From Polaromonas sp. (GTDB lineage Bacteria; Pseudomonadota; Gammaproteobacteria; Burkholderiales; Burkholderiaceae_C), in assembly GCA_013823635.1 (NCBI GenBank), contig PNML01000010.1, forward strand, positions 1 through 51,810: a DNA stretch of 51,810 bases. The letters run 5' to 3'. The translations under genes and the position numbers were made by a program. Below are positions 17,031 to 27,215 of the stretch, one piece after another (the first letter of the stretch is position 1; the number at the start of each line of letters is the position of its first letter). A model generated the notes under the pieces. The model searched no databases and was not told the origin of the DNA. It saw only the letters and a list, made by a program, of their open reading frames with translations.

Positions 17031-18579
17031 GGTTGTCCCGGCGCAGGCGCAGGCACCCGCCCTGGGGGGGGCATCGGGCAAGCCCGGGGTCGCCCGCCTG
17101 GCACTGCCCCGCATGGGCGAAGCCGGTGCCATGGACCTGGCGGCCGAGCGCAAGCTGGGGGAGCAAATTGCCCAGCAAATTTACCGCGACCCCGACTACC
17201 TGGACGACCCCGTGCTGGGCGACTACCTGCAGGCCTTGTGGCAGCCGCTGCTGGCCTCGGCCAAGGCCAGTGGCGAGCTGTCGCCCGAGCTGGCCGAGCG
17301 CTTTGCCTGGGAGCTGATGCTGTCGCGGGACCGCAGCATCAATGCCTTTGCCATGCCGGGGGCCTACCTGGGGGTGCACTTGGGCCTGGTGGCGGCGGTG
17401 GGCACGGCCGATGAGCTGGCCTCGGTGCTGGCGCACGAGCTGACGCACGTCACCCAGCGCCACATTTCCCGCCTGATCGCCAAGCAGGACCAGCAGGCAC
17501 CGCTGGTCATCGGTGCCATGATTTTGGGTGCCATGGCGGCCACGGCCGCCAAAAACACCGACGTGGGCCAGGCGGTCATGGTGGGCGGCCAGGCCGTGGC
17601 GGCCCAGGCGCAGCTGAATTTTTCGCGCGACATGGAGCGTGAGGCGGACCGCATCGGGTTTGGCGTGATGACCGACGCGGGCTTTGACGGCCAGGGCTTT
17701 GCGGGCATGTTCGACCGCTTGCAGCACGCCGCCCGCCTGAACGACGACGGTTCATTCCCCTACCTGCGCAGCCACCCCCTGACGGGCGAACGCATCGCCG
17801 ACATGAAGGCCAGGCTGGCGCTGAGCCACGCCGAGCCCGCCGAGGCGCAGCGGGCGTTGCCCCCCCCTGTCTCGGCCCAGTGGCACGCCCTGATGGCGGC
17901 CCGCGCCCGTGTGCTGGCCGAGCCGGACGCCCGCCGCCTGCAGGCGTGGGCGCAAGAGCCGTCCGCCGCACCCGCCAGCCTGTACGCGGCGGCCCTGTCG
18001 GCCTCGCGCCTGAAGCAGGCGCCGGTGGCACTGTCGCTGGCGCGGCGCTTGCTGGACCAGCCCGCGCTGGACGCCCAGGCGCGCCGGGCGGCCAACCTGC
18101 TGGCGCTGGAGGTGTGGCTGCTGCCGGGCAACAGCATGGCCATGGGCGCCACCGCAGCAGCCGCCGGGGCCGATGCCTTCCAGCGCCGACTGGCCGAGCT
18201 GGCCGACAGCGCGCTGGCCGCCAGCGACCGGGCCTCGGTGCTGCTGGGTGCCCAGGTGGTGTTGCAGCAGGGGCGACCCTCGCCGGTGAGCCAGCGCCTG
18301 CAGGTGCGGGTGGCCGACCACCCCCGCGATGCGGCCGCCTGGCGTTGGCTGGCCCAAGCCTGGGGGGCGCAGGGCCAGCCCTTGCGCGCCATACGGGCCG
18401 AGGCCGAGTCGCGCATGGCCCATCTGGATGTGGACGGCGCCCTGGACCGTTTGCGCTCTGCCCGCGAAATGGCCCAGCGCGGCGCGGCCACCGACCACCT
18501 GGAAATGTCCATCATCGATGCCCGCTACCGCCAGCTGCTGCAACGCCAACGCGAGCTGGAGGTCGAGCGCAGGCACTGA
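16984..18579 (+). CDS. bepA: BepA/YfgC-like periplasmic M48 metallopeptidase with TPR tail
   Basis: Periplasmic zinc protease/chaperone of 531 aa that in E. coli degrades stalled outer-membrane proteins such as LptD. A Sec signal peptide ends at AQAQAP. The M48 domain has HELTH (His151, Glu152, His155) and third ligand Glu220 in MEREADRIGF, preceded by NAFAMPGAYLGVHLGLV. The C-terminal 220 residues are Ala-rich helical repeats of TPR type. Start: ATG 16984 opens the signal peptide; the in-frame sequence upstream is not protein-like. The beginning of the gene coincides with a dispersed AT-rich element. It is a single gene, divergent from the EAL gene. Confidence 0.88.
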   Translation: MAPALVYIGLFAAVFAVVPAQAQAPALGGASGKPGVARLALPRMGEAGAMDLAAERKLGEQIAQQIYRDPDYLDDPVLGDYLQALWQPLLASAKASGELSPELAERFAWELMLSRDRSINAFAMPGAYLGVHLGLVAAVGTADELASVLAHELTHVTQRHISRLIAKQDQQAPLVIGAMILGAMAATAAKNTDVGQAVMVGGQAVAAQAQLNFSRDMEREADRIGFGVMTDAGFDGQGFAGMFDRLQHAARLNDDGSFPYLRSHPLTGERIADMKARLALSHAEPAEAQRALPPPVSAQWHALMAARARVLAEPDARRLQAWAQEPSAAPASLYAAALSASRLKQAPVALSLARRLLDQPALDAQARRAANLLALEVWLLPGNSMAMGATAAAAGADAFQRRLAELADSALAASDRASVLLGAQVVLQQGRPSPVSQRLQVRVADHPRDAAAWRWLAQAWGAQGQPLRAIRAEAESRMAHLDVDGALDRLRSAREMAQRGAATDHLEMSIIDARYRQLLQRQRELEVERRH

Positions 18580-18648
18580 GGGGCGCATCAGGGCAAACCC
18601 CCATGGCCGGGTGACATAATTCGGCCACCCGATTTCAGGAGAATTTTG

Positions 18649-18714
18649 TTGGAAAGCAGCCCCAGTCGCTCGCTTTCAGCGCTGCGGACAGCGTCACACC
18701 CCACCAGCGGTTGA
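18649..18714 (+). CDS. Possible 21-codon leader ORF before corA (TTG start)
   Basis: AGGAG (18637-18641) lies 7 nt before a TTG codon. The frame runs 21 codons (MESSPSRSLSALRTASHPTSG if initiated) to TGA 18712. The ORF runs through the 5' arm of the large stem at 18671-18769. Salmonella corA has a regulatory leader peptide (CorL), so a leader ORF here is plausible, but TTG starts are rare and no homology could be checked. Confidence 0.35.
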   Translation: MESSPSRSLSALRTASHPTSG

Positions 18715-18769
18715 ACCCGTTGCTGGGTGCCAGCCTGGCAGGTGTGAGGGGTCCGGGGAGCTGAAAGCG
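18671..18769 (+). ncRNA. Structured RNA leader upstream of corA (three-way junction)
   Basis: Outer stem CGCTTTCAGC (18671-18680) pairs with GCTGAAAGCG (18760-18769). Next inward GGAC pairs with GTCC, then TCACACC (18694-18700) with GGTGTGA (18741-18747). The interior holds two hairpins, CCAGC/GCTGG (18704-18708, 18722-18726) and TGCCA/TGGCA (18728-18732, 18736-18740). The whole 99-nt block folds as a three-way junction 76 nt before corA. It does not match any riboswitch class I can recognise. The 266-nt gap contains nothing else apart from the possible leader ORF and a -10-like CATAAT at 18615. Confidence 0.5.
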
Positions 18770-18845
18770 CCGCTCAGCCCCCTCTTGCCGCCCGTGGCAC
18801 CCCTTCCACGCACGGCCCCGCCCCTCACCGCAACGGAGCTTTCCC

Positions 18846-19832
18846 ATGCTCAACGTGTTCACGCTGGCCAATGGCCGTTTGTTTCAGGAAGAAATCGAGT
18901 CGCTCGAAGAGCTGGCGCGGTTCAAGCCCATCTGGGTGGACCTGGAGTCCCCCACCACCGAAGAGCGCCGTTGGGTCAAGCAGCACTTTGGGCTGGGCAT
19001 TCCCGAAGACGCCATGGACGACGACATCGAGGAGTCGGCCCGCTTCTTCGAGGAAGACAACGGCGAGCTGCACATCCGCTCCGACTTTTTGATCGACGAT
19101 GACGACAACCCCCGCACGGTGCGCGTGGCGTTCATCTTGAACGAGCAAAACGACGCCCTGAAGAGCCGGGGTGTGCTGTTTTCCATCCACGATGAAGACG
19201 TGCCCGTGTTCCGCCTGCTGCGCATGCGCGCGCGCCGCATGCCCGGCCTGATCGACGACGCGAAAGACGTGTTGCTCAAGCTGTTCGACGCCGACGCCGA
19301 GTACAGCGCTGACACGCTGGAAGACATTTATGACGACCTCGAAGTGGTCAGCCGCAAAGTGCTCAAGGGCGATGTGGACGATGCCCTGGCCGGCGTGGTG
19401 CTGGCCTCGATTGCGCGGCACGAGGACATGTCCAGCCGCATCCGCCGCAACGTGATGGACACGCGCCGCGCCGTCAGCTTCATGATGCGCACCCGCATGC
19501 TGGGCACGGCGCAGTTCGAGGACGCGCGCCAGATTCTGCGCGACCTCGATTCGCTGGACGGTCACACCGCGTTTTTGTTCGACAAGATCAACTTCCTGAT
19601 GGACGCCACCGTGGGTTTCATCAACATCAACCAGAACAAGATCATCAAGATCTTCTCGGTGGCCAGTGTCTCGCTGCTGCCGCCCACGCTGGTGGCCAGC
19701 AGCTACGGCATGAACTTCCAGTTCATGCCCGAGTTGCAGTGGCAGTGGGGCTACCCGATGGCCCTGGGCCTGATGGTGGTGTCGGCCGTGGTGCCCATGG
19801 TGTACTTCCGAAAACGCGGCTGGCTGAAATAA
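18846..19832 (+). CDS. corA: CorA-family magnesium/cobalt transporter
   Basis: Pentameric Mg2+ channel of 328 aa. A large cytoplasmic N-terminal domain is rich in Asp/Glu (DDIEESARFFEED, IDDDDNP). Two C-terminal helices follow, with the pore signature YGMNFQFMPEL between them and the basic end YFRKRGWLK. Start ATG 18846 has GGAG at 18835-18838. It is preceded by a structured leader and followed directly by a dispersed repeat that separates it from the convergent nucleosidase gene. Mg2+-dependent leader control would be consistent with this layout but is not proven. Confidence 0.95.
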   Translation: MLNVFTLANGRLFQEEIESLEELARFKPIWVDLESPTTEERRWVKQHFGLGIPEDAMDDDIEESARFFEEDNGELHIRSDFLIDDDDNPRTVRVAFILNEQNDALKSRGVLFSIHDEDVPVFRLLRMRARRMPGLIDDAKDVLLKLFDADAEYSADTLEDIYDDLEVVSRKVLKGDVDDALAGVVLASIARHEDMSSRIRRNVMDTRRAVSFMMRTRMLGTAQFEDARQILRDLDSLDGHTAFLFDKINFLMDATVGFININQNKIIKIFSVASVSLLPPTLVASSYGMNFQFMPELQWQWGYPMALGLMVVSAVVPMVYFRKRGWLK

Positions 19833-19833
19833 C

Positions 19834-19889
19834 GAACAAATTTGCCTTCCATCGCTTTGCTGGCGCCATTGTTTGCTATGGTTATTTTT
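19834..19889 (-). repeat. Dispersed AT-rich element, copy 3 (between convergent corA and nucleosidase genes)
   Basis: On the minus strand it reads ATAGC, 21 nt from AGC to AGC (one shorter than the others), then AGCGATGGAAGGCAAATTTGTTC. It begins 2 nt after the corA stop and contains the TAA stop (19882-19884) of the opposite gene. It therefore fills the whole convergent gap. Confidence 0.75.
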
Positions 19890-20661
19890 GGCCTTGGGTT
19901 GCGCCCAGTTGGGTCAGCCAGTCCAGCACCATGCTGGCGCTGGTGGCACTGGCCACGTCGGCCACAAACTGGTTGAAGTCCACATGGGCCGAGTCATCGG
20001 CCCGGTCGGAGATGGTGCGCACCACGGCCAGTGGCACCCCGAAGTCGTGGCACACCTGGGCCACGGCCGCGCCTTCCATTTCCACCGCCAGGGCCTGGGG
20101 CAGGCGCTGGCGCAGGGCTTGGCTTTCTGGCGCGGTGGCCACAAAGCGGTCGCCGCTGATGACCAGGCCCGTGTGTGTCTTGGGGTGCTGCAGGCCATAG
20201 GTGGCCACGGTGGCGGGCCCCAGTTGGCTGGCCCAGCGGGCCTGGGCACGGCGGGCGGCCTGTTCGAGCTGGGCGGTCCACGCCGCCTCGGTGGCAAACA
20301 CCGACTGGCCGTACCCGGGGACCTCGTGGCGGGGGCACAGCGGCGAGGCGTCCATGTCGTGCTGCAGCAGGCCGTTGGCCACCACCACGTCCCCCACGGC
20401 CACGCCGTCACCCAGGCCACCGGCCACGCCGGTGAACACCATGCCCGTCACGCCGTAGCGCTCAATCAGCAGGGTGGCGGTGGTGGCGGCGGCCACCTTG
20501 CCAATGCCGGTGACCACGGCGACCACCTCGGTGTCCCCCACATGGCCGGGCCAGTAGTCGCGCCCGGCCAGCCGCTGGCGCTGCTCGTGTGGCATGTGGG
20601 CCAGCACGGCGGCCAGTTCCTGGGGCAGGGCGCTCATCAGCCCGATGCGGCGTGGGGACAT
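19882..20661 (-). CDS. mtnN: 5'-methylthioadenosine/S-adenosylhomocysteine nucleosidase family protein
   Basis: Nucleosidase of 259 aa in the PNP/UDP phosphorylase superfamily, expected to cleave MTA and SAH to adenine and the thioribosyl product. Visible motifs: GLMSALPQELAAVL, TGIGKVAAATT, VFTGVAGGL, VEMEGAAVAQVC (ribose-binding Met-Glu) and ISDRADDSAHVDF (catalytic Asp). It is slightly longer than E. coli MtnN (232 aa), with extra loops around 110-140. Start ATG 20661 (MSPRRIGLMSAL). It follows fadD by 17 nt in the same direction, so it is likely the second gene of that operon. Its stop codon lies within a dispersed AT-rich element. Confidence 0.85.
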   Translation of the reverse strand: MSPRRIGLMSALPQELAAVLAHMPHEQRQRLAGRDYWPGHVGDTEVVAVVTGIGKVAAATTATLLIERYGVTGMVFTGVAGGLGDGVAVGDVVVANGLLQHDMDASPLCPRHEVPGYGQSVFATEAAWTAQLEQAARRAQARWASQLGPATVATYGLQHPKTHTGLVISGDRFVATAPESQALRQRLPQALAVEMEGAAVAQVCHDFGVPLAVVRTISDRADDSAHVDFNQFVADVASATSASMVLDWLTQLGATQGQK

Positions 20662-20678
20662 GGTGGTTGGTGGGGGGC

Positions 20679-22361
20679 TCAGGTGGGTTTTTTGTCGCGC
20701 AGTTCGCGGCGCAAAATTTTGCCCACCGGGGTTTTGGGCAGTTCGGTGCGGAATTCGATCACCTTGGGCTGTTTGTAGCCGGTCAGGTTGGTTTTGCAGA
20801 ACTCGCGCACGGCGGCTTCGGTGAGGCTGTCGTCTTTCTTCACGATCACCAGTTTGACCGCCTCGCCGGTTTTGTCGTCGCTCACGCCCACGGCCGCGCA
20901 TTCCATGACGCCTGGGCAGCTGGCCACCACGTCTTCCACCTCGTTGGGGTAGACGTTGAAGCCGCTGACCAGCACCATGTCTTTCTTGCGGTCCACGATG
21001 CGGAAGAAGCCCTTGTCGTCCATCACGCCGATGTCGCCACTCTTGAAGTAGCCATCGGGTGTCATGACCTTGGCGGTTTCATCGGGGCGCTGCCAGTAGC
21101 CGGCCATGACCTGCGGGCCCTTGATGGCGATTTCCCCTGGCTGGCCCATGGGCACCTCGTGGCCGTCGTCGTCCAGGCATTTCATGCTGGTGCCGGGCAG
21201 CGGCACACCGATGCTGCCCGTGAAAGATTTTGAGGTGACCGGGTTGCAGCTGGCCGAGGGGCTGGTTTCCGACAGGCCATAGCCCTCGCAAATGGGGCAA
21301 CCCGTTTTTTCCAGCCACAGCTTGGCCACCGCCTGTTGCACCGCCATGCCGCCACCCACCGTGACCTTGAGGTTGCGCCAGTTCACGGTGCCAAAGTCCG
21401 GGTGGTTGGCCAGCCCGTTGAACAGCGTGTTGACGGCCGGAAAGCTGTGGAAGGTGTGCTTGCTCAGCTCTTTCAGCACGGCAGGCAGGTCGCGCGGATT
21501 GGGGATGAGGATGACTTTGCCCCCCGTGCGCAGCCCCAGCATCATGTTCACCGTGAACGCGAAGATGTGGTAGAGCGGCAGCGCGCACACCGAGGTGGGC
21601 TGCTCGTTGGCGGGCACCGTGGCCATGACGGGCGCGTTCCAGGCTTCGGACTGCAGCGCATTGGCGATGACGTTGCGGTGCAGCAGCACGGCGCCCTTGC
21701 TCACCCCCGTGGTGCCGCCGGTGTACTGCAGCACGGCGGGGTCGTCGGCGTGGATGTCCGGCCGCTTCAGCGTGGCCTTGGTGCCCCGGGCCAACGCGTC
21801 GTTGAAGCGCACGGCCTGCGGCAACTGGTAGGCCGGGACCATTTTTTTGACGTTGCGCACCACGTAGTTGACCAGCGCGCCTTTCAACAGGCCCAGGCGG
21901 TCCCCCATGGCGGCCAGCACCACGTGCTTGACGGGTGTCTTGGCGATGCACTGGGCCAGCGTGTGGGCAAAGTTTTCGATGATGACGATGGCCTTGGCGC
22001 CCGAGTCGTTCAGCTGGTGCTCCAGCTCGCGCGGGGTGTACAGCGGGTTCACGTTCACCACCACCAGACCGGCCCGCAGAATCGCGGCCACGGCAATGGG
22101 GTATTGGGGCACGTTGGGCATCATGATGGCCACGCGGTCGCCTTTGACCAGGCCCAGGCTCTGCAGGTAGGCGGCCAGGGCCAGCGACAGGCTGTCGGTT
22201 TCCGCGTAGCTCACGTCCTTGCCCATGAAGCTGTAGGCCGTGCGCTGGGCGTACTGGCGGAAGCTGTCCTCCATCAGTTGCACCAGGGACTGGTATTGCG
22301 CGGTGTCGATGTCGGCGGGCACCCCGGGTGGGTAGCTCTTCAGCCAGATGCGGTCGGTCAT
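20679..22361 (-). CDS. fadD: Long-chain fatty acid-CoA ligase
   Basis: Activates fatty acids to acyl-CoA via an acyl-adenylate. 560 aa, the same size as E. coli FadD. Motifs: P-loop-like LQYTGGTTGVSKGAVL, the FadD/ACS motif YFKSGDIGVMDDKGFFRIVDRKKDM, GYGLSETSP in the middle and the C-terminal lysine region PKTPVGKILRRELR. Begins MTDRIWLKSYPPGVPADI, typical of proteobacterial FadD. It shares direction with pntAB upstream (151-nt gap, no clear terminator) and mtnN downstream (17 nt). Confidence 0.95.
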   Translation of the reverse strand: MTDRIWLKSYPPGVPADIDTAQYQSLVQLMEDSFRQYAQRTAYSFMGKDVSYAETDSLSLALAAYLQSLGLVKGDRVAIMMPNVPQYPIAVAAILRAGLVVVNVNPLYTPRELEHQLNDSGAKAIVIIENFAHTLAQCIAKTPVKHVVLAAMGDRLGLLKGALVNYVVRNVKKMVPAYQLPQAVRFNDALARGTKATLKRPDIHADDPAVLQYTGGTTGVSKGAVLLHRNVIANALQSEAWNAPVMATVPANEQPTSVCALPLYHIFAFTVNMMLGLRTGGKVILIPNPRDLPAVLKELSKHTFHSFPAVNTLFNGLANHPDFGTVNWRNLKVTVGGGMAVQQAVAKLWLEKTGCPICEGYGLSETSPSASCNPVTSKSFTGSIGVPLPGTSMKCLDDDGHEVPMGQPGEIAIKGPQVMAGYWQRPDETAKVMTPDGYFKSGDIGVMDDKGFFRIVDRKKDMVLVSGFNVYPNEVEDVVASCPGVMECAAVGVSDDKTGEAVKLVIVKKDDSLTEAAVREFCKTNLTGYKQPKVIEFRTELPKTPVGKILRRELRDKKPT

Positions 22362-22512
22362 GTTGTGGGGCTCCGGGATATGTCAGAAACAACCCGCATT
22401 CTGACTGCAAACTGACGCAACTTTCCGAGAGGGCCCTCCAGAGTTTCCCTATTTCCGGGTGGCGCCGCCAGACCCCCCCATGCCCTGGTGGGTCCAGCGG
22501 GCCCCAGGGCGC

Positions 22513-23928
<1,416 letters not shown>

Positions 23929-23956
23929 GTTCGTTTTCCTTTGTTCTTTGAATGGC

Positions 23957-25600
23957 TTACTTGCGGAACATGTCGAGCATGCGGCGGGTCACGGCGAAAC
24001 CGCCGAACATGTTGATGGCCGTCAGCACCAGGGCCACGAACGCCAGGCCACGGATGAGGCTGTCGGGTCGGCCATCGACGCTGACGGCGGCGCCCAGCAT
24101 GGGCGGTGCAATCTGCACCAGCGCACCGATGGCGATGATGCTGGAGATGGCATTGGTCACGCTCATCAAAGGCGTGTGCAGCGCGGGCGTCACGTTCCAC
24201 ACCACCATGTAGCCAATGAAGCAGGCCAGCACAAACACCGTGAAGTGGCCCAGGAAGGCCGCTGGCGCATAGGCACCGATGAACCAGAACACCACCGCCG
24301 CCACGGCCGCCAGGATGGCCAGGTTCTTGGCGGGCATGGGTGCGCCCGCGCCATGGCCGTGGCCGCTTTTTTTCTCGACCACCGCCGCAGCGGGCTTGGC
24401 CGGGGGTGGCGCGGCCTGTTTCAGGGGCGGTGCGGGCCAGGTGATCTCACCGTCCTTGATGACGGTCAGGCCACGGATGGCGTCGTCTTCCATGTTGACG
24501 TGGATGACGCCGTCCTTGGTTTTGCACAGCTCTTCACTCAGGCGGAACAGGTTGGTGGCGTACAGCGTGGATGACTGGCGCGCCAGGCGCGAGGCCAGGT
24601 CGGTGTAGCCCACGATGGTCACGCCGTGTTTGACCACGGCTTGCCCCGGCTCGGTCAGTTCGCAGTTGCCGCCCTGTTCAGCGGCCATGTCCACGATCAC
24701 GCTGCCGGGCTTCATGGACTTGACCATGTCGGCGGTGATGAGCTTGGGTGCCGGTTTGCCGGGAATCAAGGCCGTGGTGATGATGATATCGGCCTCCAGC
24801 GCTTGCTTGGCGTACATTTCGCGCTGCGCTTTTTGAAAGCCTTCGCTCATGACTTTGGCGTAGCCGCCGCCGCCCGAGCCTTCTTCGTTGTAGTCCACCT
24901 TGACGAATTCACCGCCCAGCGACACCACCTGGTCGGCCACTTCGGCGCGGGTGTCGTTGGCGCGCACGATGGCGCCCAGGCTGGCTGCCGTGCCGATGGC
25001 GGCCAGACCGGCCACACCCGCACCGGCGATGAACACCTTGGCCGGGGGCACCTTGCCCGCCGCCGTGATCTGGCCGTTGAAAAAGCGGCCAAAGGCATTG
25101 GCCGCCTCGATGACGGCGCGGTAGCCACTGACCCCGGCCATGGAGGTGAGCGCGTCCATCTTCTGGGCGCGGCTGAGCGTGCGCGGCAGCGCGTCGATGG
25201 ACAGTACCGTGGCCTTGGCGGCCGCCAGCTGCTGCATCAGCTCGGGGTTTTGTGCCGGCCAGATGAAGCCGATGAGCGTGGTGCCTGCGCGCACCTGGGC
25301 CACTTCCTCGGCATTGGGTGCGCGCACCTTGAACACGATGTCCGAGGTGGCCCACAGCTCGGCCGCCGTGGGCACGATGACGGCGCCTTCTGCGCGGTAG
25401 GCGTCGTCGCTGAACGAGGCGGCCTCACCGGCCCCCGATTCCACGGCCACGGTGAACCCCAGCTTGACGAGCTTGGCCACGGCCTCGGGGACGGTGGCGA
25501 CCCGTTTTTCGCCCGAGAAGGTCTCGCGGGGTACGCCAATGCGTTGGGGGGCTGGTGCCGTGGCCTTGGCCGAATCGGGTCCTGGGGCAGCTGGTTGCAT
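23957..25600 (-). CDS. pntA: NAD(P) transhydrogenase, alpha subunit (E. coli-type, undivided)
   Basis: Hydrophilic NAD(H)-binding domain I plus the first membrane helices of transhydrogenase. 547 aa, an undivided E. coli-like PntA rather than the split PntAA/PntAB form of many other bacteria. Motifs: [34 protein letters not shown] (Rossmann), [15 protein letters not shown]. The Pro/Ala-rich linker at about 405-430 is followed by four hydrophobic helices. The N-terminus carries an extra Ala/Pro-rich stretch of about 20 residues. First gene of pntAB, divergent from nudJ across a 174-nt region with an AT-rich inverted repeat. Confidence 0.96.
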   Translation of the reverse strand: MQPAAPGPDSAKATAPAPQRIGVPRETFSGEKRVATVPEAVAKLVKLGFTVAVESGAGEAASFSDDAYRAEGAVIVPTAAELWATSDIVFKVRAPNAEEVAQVRAGTTLIGFIWPAQNPELMQQLAAAKATVLSIDALPRTLSRAQKMDALTSMAGVSGYRAVIEAANAFGRFFNGQITAAGKVPPAKVFIAGAGVAGLAAIGTAASLGAIVRANDTRAEVADQVVSLGGEFVKVDYNEEGSGGGGYAKVMSEGFQKAQREMYAKQALEADIIITTALIPGKPAPKLITADMVKSMKPGSVIVDMAAEQGGNCELTEPGQAVVKHGVTIVGYTDLASRLARQSSTLYATNLFRLSEELCKTKDGVIHVNMEDDAIRGLTVIKDGEITWPAPPLKQAAPPPAKPAAAVVEKKSGHGHGAGAPMPAKNLAILAAVAAVVFWFIGAYAPAAFLGHFTVFVLACFIGYMVVWNVTPALHTPLMSVTNAISSIIAIGALVQIAPPMLGAAVSVDGRPDSLIRGLAFVALVLTAINMFGGFAVTRRMLDMFRK

Positions 25601-25651
25601 GGGATTCTCCTCGGGGATGTCTCAGGGTTTGTTTCAACAGCGGGCAATATA

Positions 25652-25681
25652 TAAGCAAGCAATTATGTTTTGGGTTGCTTA
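25652..25681. promoter_or_regulatory. Inverted repeat in the pntA/nudJ divergent region
   Basis: TAAGCAA (25652-25658) and TTGCTTA (25675-25681) flank a 16-nt AT-rich spacer in an otherwise GC-rich region, 52 nt before the pntA start codon on the minus strand. The arms are spaced about two helical turns apart, as in dimeric repressor or activator sites. TATATT-like sequence beside it could be a -10 box for pntAB. The regulator is unknown. Confidence 0.35.
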
Positions 25682-25774
25682 CGGCCACGCCGCATTGTGC
25701 GGGATTTCCGGGCGTTGGCCGTCGACCCGTGTGCACGGGCCCCGGGCTTGCCCCACACCCCGATAATCCGCGCC

Positions 25775-26263
25775 ATGAACACCCGTTGGAAACCCAGTGT
25801 CACCGTGGCCGCCATCATCGAGCGGGGTGGCCGCTACCTGCTCGTCGAAGAGCACACGCCCGAAGGCCTGCGCCTGAACAACCCGGCCGGCCACCTCGAC
25901 CCCGGCGAAAGCCCTGCGCAGGCCTGCGCCCGCGAAGCGCTGGAGGAAACCACCCACGCCTTCACCCCCACGGCGCTGGTGGGTGTGTACCTGTCGCGCT
26001 TCCAGCGCGAGGCCACGGGTGAGGATGTGACCTATGTGCGCTTTGCCTTCTGCGGCGACCTGGGCGAGGTGGTGCCGGGCCGCACCCTGGACGACGGCAT
26101 CGTGCGCACGCTGTGGATGACGCCGGACGAGGTGCGCGCCAGCGCCGCGCGCCACCGCAGCCCGCTGGTGCTGCGCTGCGTGGAAGACCACCTGAGCGGC
26201 CAGCGTTTTGCGCTGGACCTGGTCCACACCGATGCGTCGGTGGCCCAAGGCGGTGGCGCGTGA
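25775..26263 (+). CDS. nudJ: NUDIX hydrolase (NudJ-like)
   Basis: Small pyrophosphohydrolase of 162 aa. The Nudix box is complete: GHLDPGESPAQACAREALEETTH (Gx5Ex7REUxEExxx). NudJ of E. coli, next to mnmA, removes phosphate from HMP-PP and nucleoside triphosphates. Here mnmA lies two genes downstream, so the historical neighbourhood seems interrupted by tauE and the flavoprotein gene (inference). Start ATG 25775 (MNTRWKPSVTVAA); upstream residues in frame are not family-like. The TGA overlaps the GTG start of tauE. Confidence 0.88.
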   Translation: MNTRWKPSVTVAAIIERGGRYLLVEEHTPEGLRLNNPAGHLDPGESPAQACAREALEETTHAFTPTALVGVYLSRFQREATGEDVTYVRFAFCGDLGEVVPGRTLDDGIVRTLWMTPDEVRASAARHRSPLVLRCVEDHLSGQRFALDLVHTDASVAQGGGA

Positions 26264-27078
26264 GCGGCGCTGACCAGCTGGCCGCCTGGGGCCCGCTGGC
26301 CGCACCGGCCCTGCTGGCGCTGGCCGGGTTTGCCGCCGGGGTGCTCAACGCCATGGCCGGTGGCGGCAGCTTCTTGACGTTTCCCGCGCTGGTGTTCACC
26401 GGTGTGCCACCGATTGCCGCCAACGCCACCAGCGCACTGGCCGTCAGCCCCGGCTACCTGGGCAGCGTGTGGGGTTTTCGCCCTGAGCTGGCGGCACTCG
26501 ACCGGCGCCTGCTGCGCCGCGAGGCACTGGTGTCGGCCGCAGGCGGTCTGTGCGGGGCGGGCCTGTTGCTGGTCACCCCCGCCCAGGTGTTTTCGGGCCT
26601 GGTGCCCTGGTTGCTGCTGTTTGCCACCGTGTTGTTTGCGCTGGGTCCCACGCTGGTGCGGTGGATGGCACCCGCCGCAGGCACAGGCTCAGGCGGTGAC
26701 GCTGACGCCCCGGCCCCACCCCGCCTGGCGCGCTGGCGCACACCCGGGCTGCTGCTGGTGTCGGTGTACGGCGGTTACTTCAACGGGGGCTTGGGCATTT
26801 TGCTGATGGCCCTCTACACCCTGGTGGGCGAGGCGCGCATCCACACCGCCAACGCGCTGAAAAACTTCAATTCATTCGTGCTGTCCATCCTGTCGGTGGT
26901 GGCGTTTGCGCTGGCCGGCGCCATCGTCTGGCCGCAGGCGGTGCTGATGATGGTGTGCGCCACCGCAGGCGGCTTTGCCGGTGCGCGCCTGGCGCGGCGC
27001 CTGCCCGCCTCATGGGTGCGGGCGCTGGTGATTGCCACTGGCTTGCTGATGTCGGTCGCCTTCTTTTTGCGGGGGTGA
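26260..27078 (+). CDS. TauE/SafE-family sulfite/organosulfonate exporter-like permease
   Basis: Membrane protein of 272 aa with about eight helices, member of TSUP (TauE/SafE). The duplicated family pattern is visible: AGFAAGVLNAMAGGGSFLTFPAL in the first half and VYGGYFNGGLGILLMALYTL in the second. Start is GTG 26260 within the nudJ stop (GTGA overlap), which trims the long in-frame upstream stretch. Substrate unknown; family members export sulfite, sulfonates or thiosulfate. The sulfide-dehydrogenase-like gene next to it makes a sulfur-related role plausible. Confidence 0.85.
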   Translation: MSGADQLAAWGPLAAPALLALAGFAAGVLNAMAGGGSFLTFPALVFTGVPPIAANATSALAVSPGYLGSVWGFRPELAALDRRLLRREALVSAAGGLCGAGLLLVTPAQVFSGLVPWLLLFATVLFALGPTLVRWMAPAAGTGSGGDADAPAPPRLARWRTPGLLLVSVYGGYFNGGLGILLMALYTLVGEARIHTANALKNFNSFVLSILSVVAFALAGAIVWPQAVLMMVCATAGGFAGARLARRLPASWVRALVIATGLLMSVAFFLRG

Positions 27079-27152
27079 GGCCGGGCTGCACCATGATCCG
27101 GGTGGGTTTTCCCCATGTCCGTTACAGGGTCTTTTGCCTAGACTGAATGCAT

Positions 27153-27167
27153 TACCCCGGTGGGGTA
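27153..27167. promoter_or_regulatory. CsoR/CstR-like operator before the sulfide dehydrogenase-like gene
   Basis: TACCCC-GGT-GGGGTA is a perfect dyad in the 137-nt gap upstream of the flavoprotein gene. Operators of the CsoR/RcnR/CstR/FrmR family have this form (TACC, a G/C tract, GGTA). CstR-type members sense persulfide and control sulfide oxidation genes, some of which include TauE and SQR homologues. No regulator gene of this family is in the window. Confidence 0.45.
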
Positions 27168-27215
27168 TGTGGTGGTTGCGGAGGTCATCGCTCAATGCAC
27201 TTTCAGGAGGACGGC

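Noticed and set aside
18635-18871. 78-codon minus-strand ORF opposite the corA leader
   Set aside because: Low-complexity, Arg/Gly-rich start with no family features. It runs antisense to the folded leader and into corA; no ribosome-binding site or neighbour supports it.
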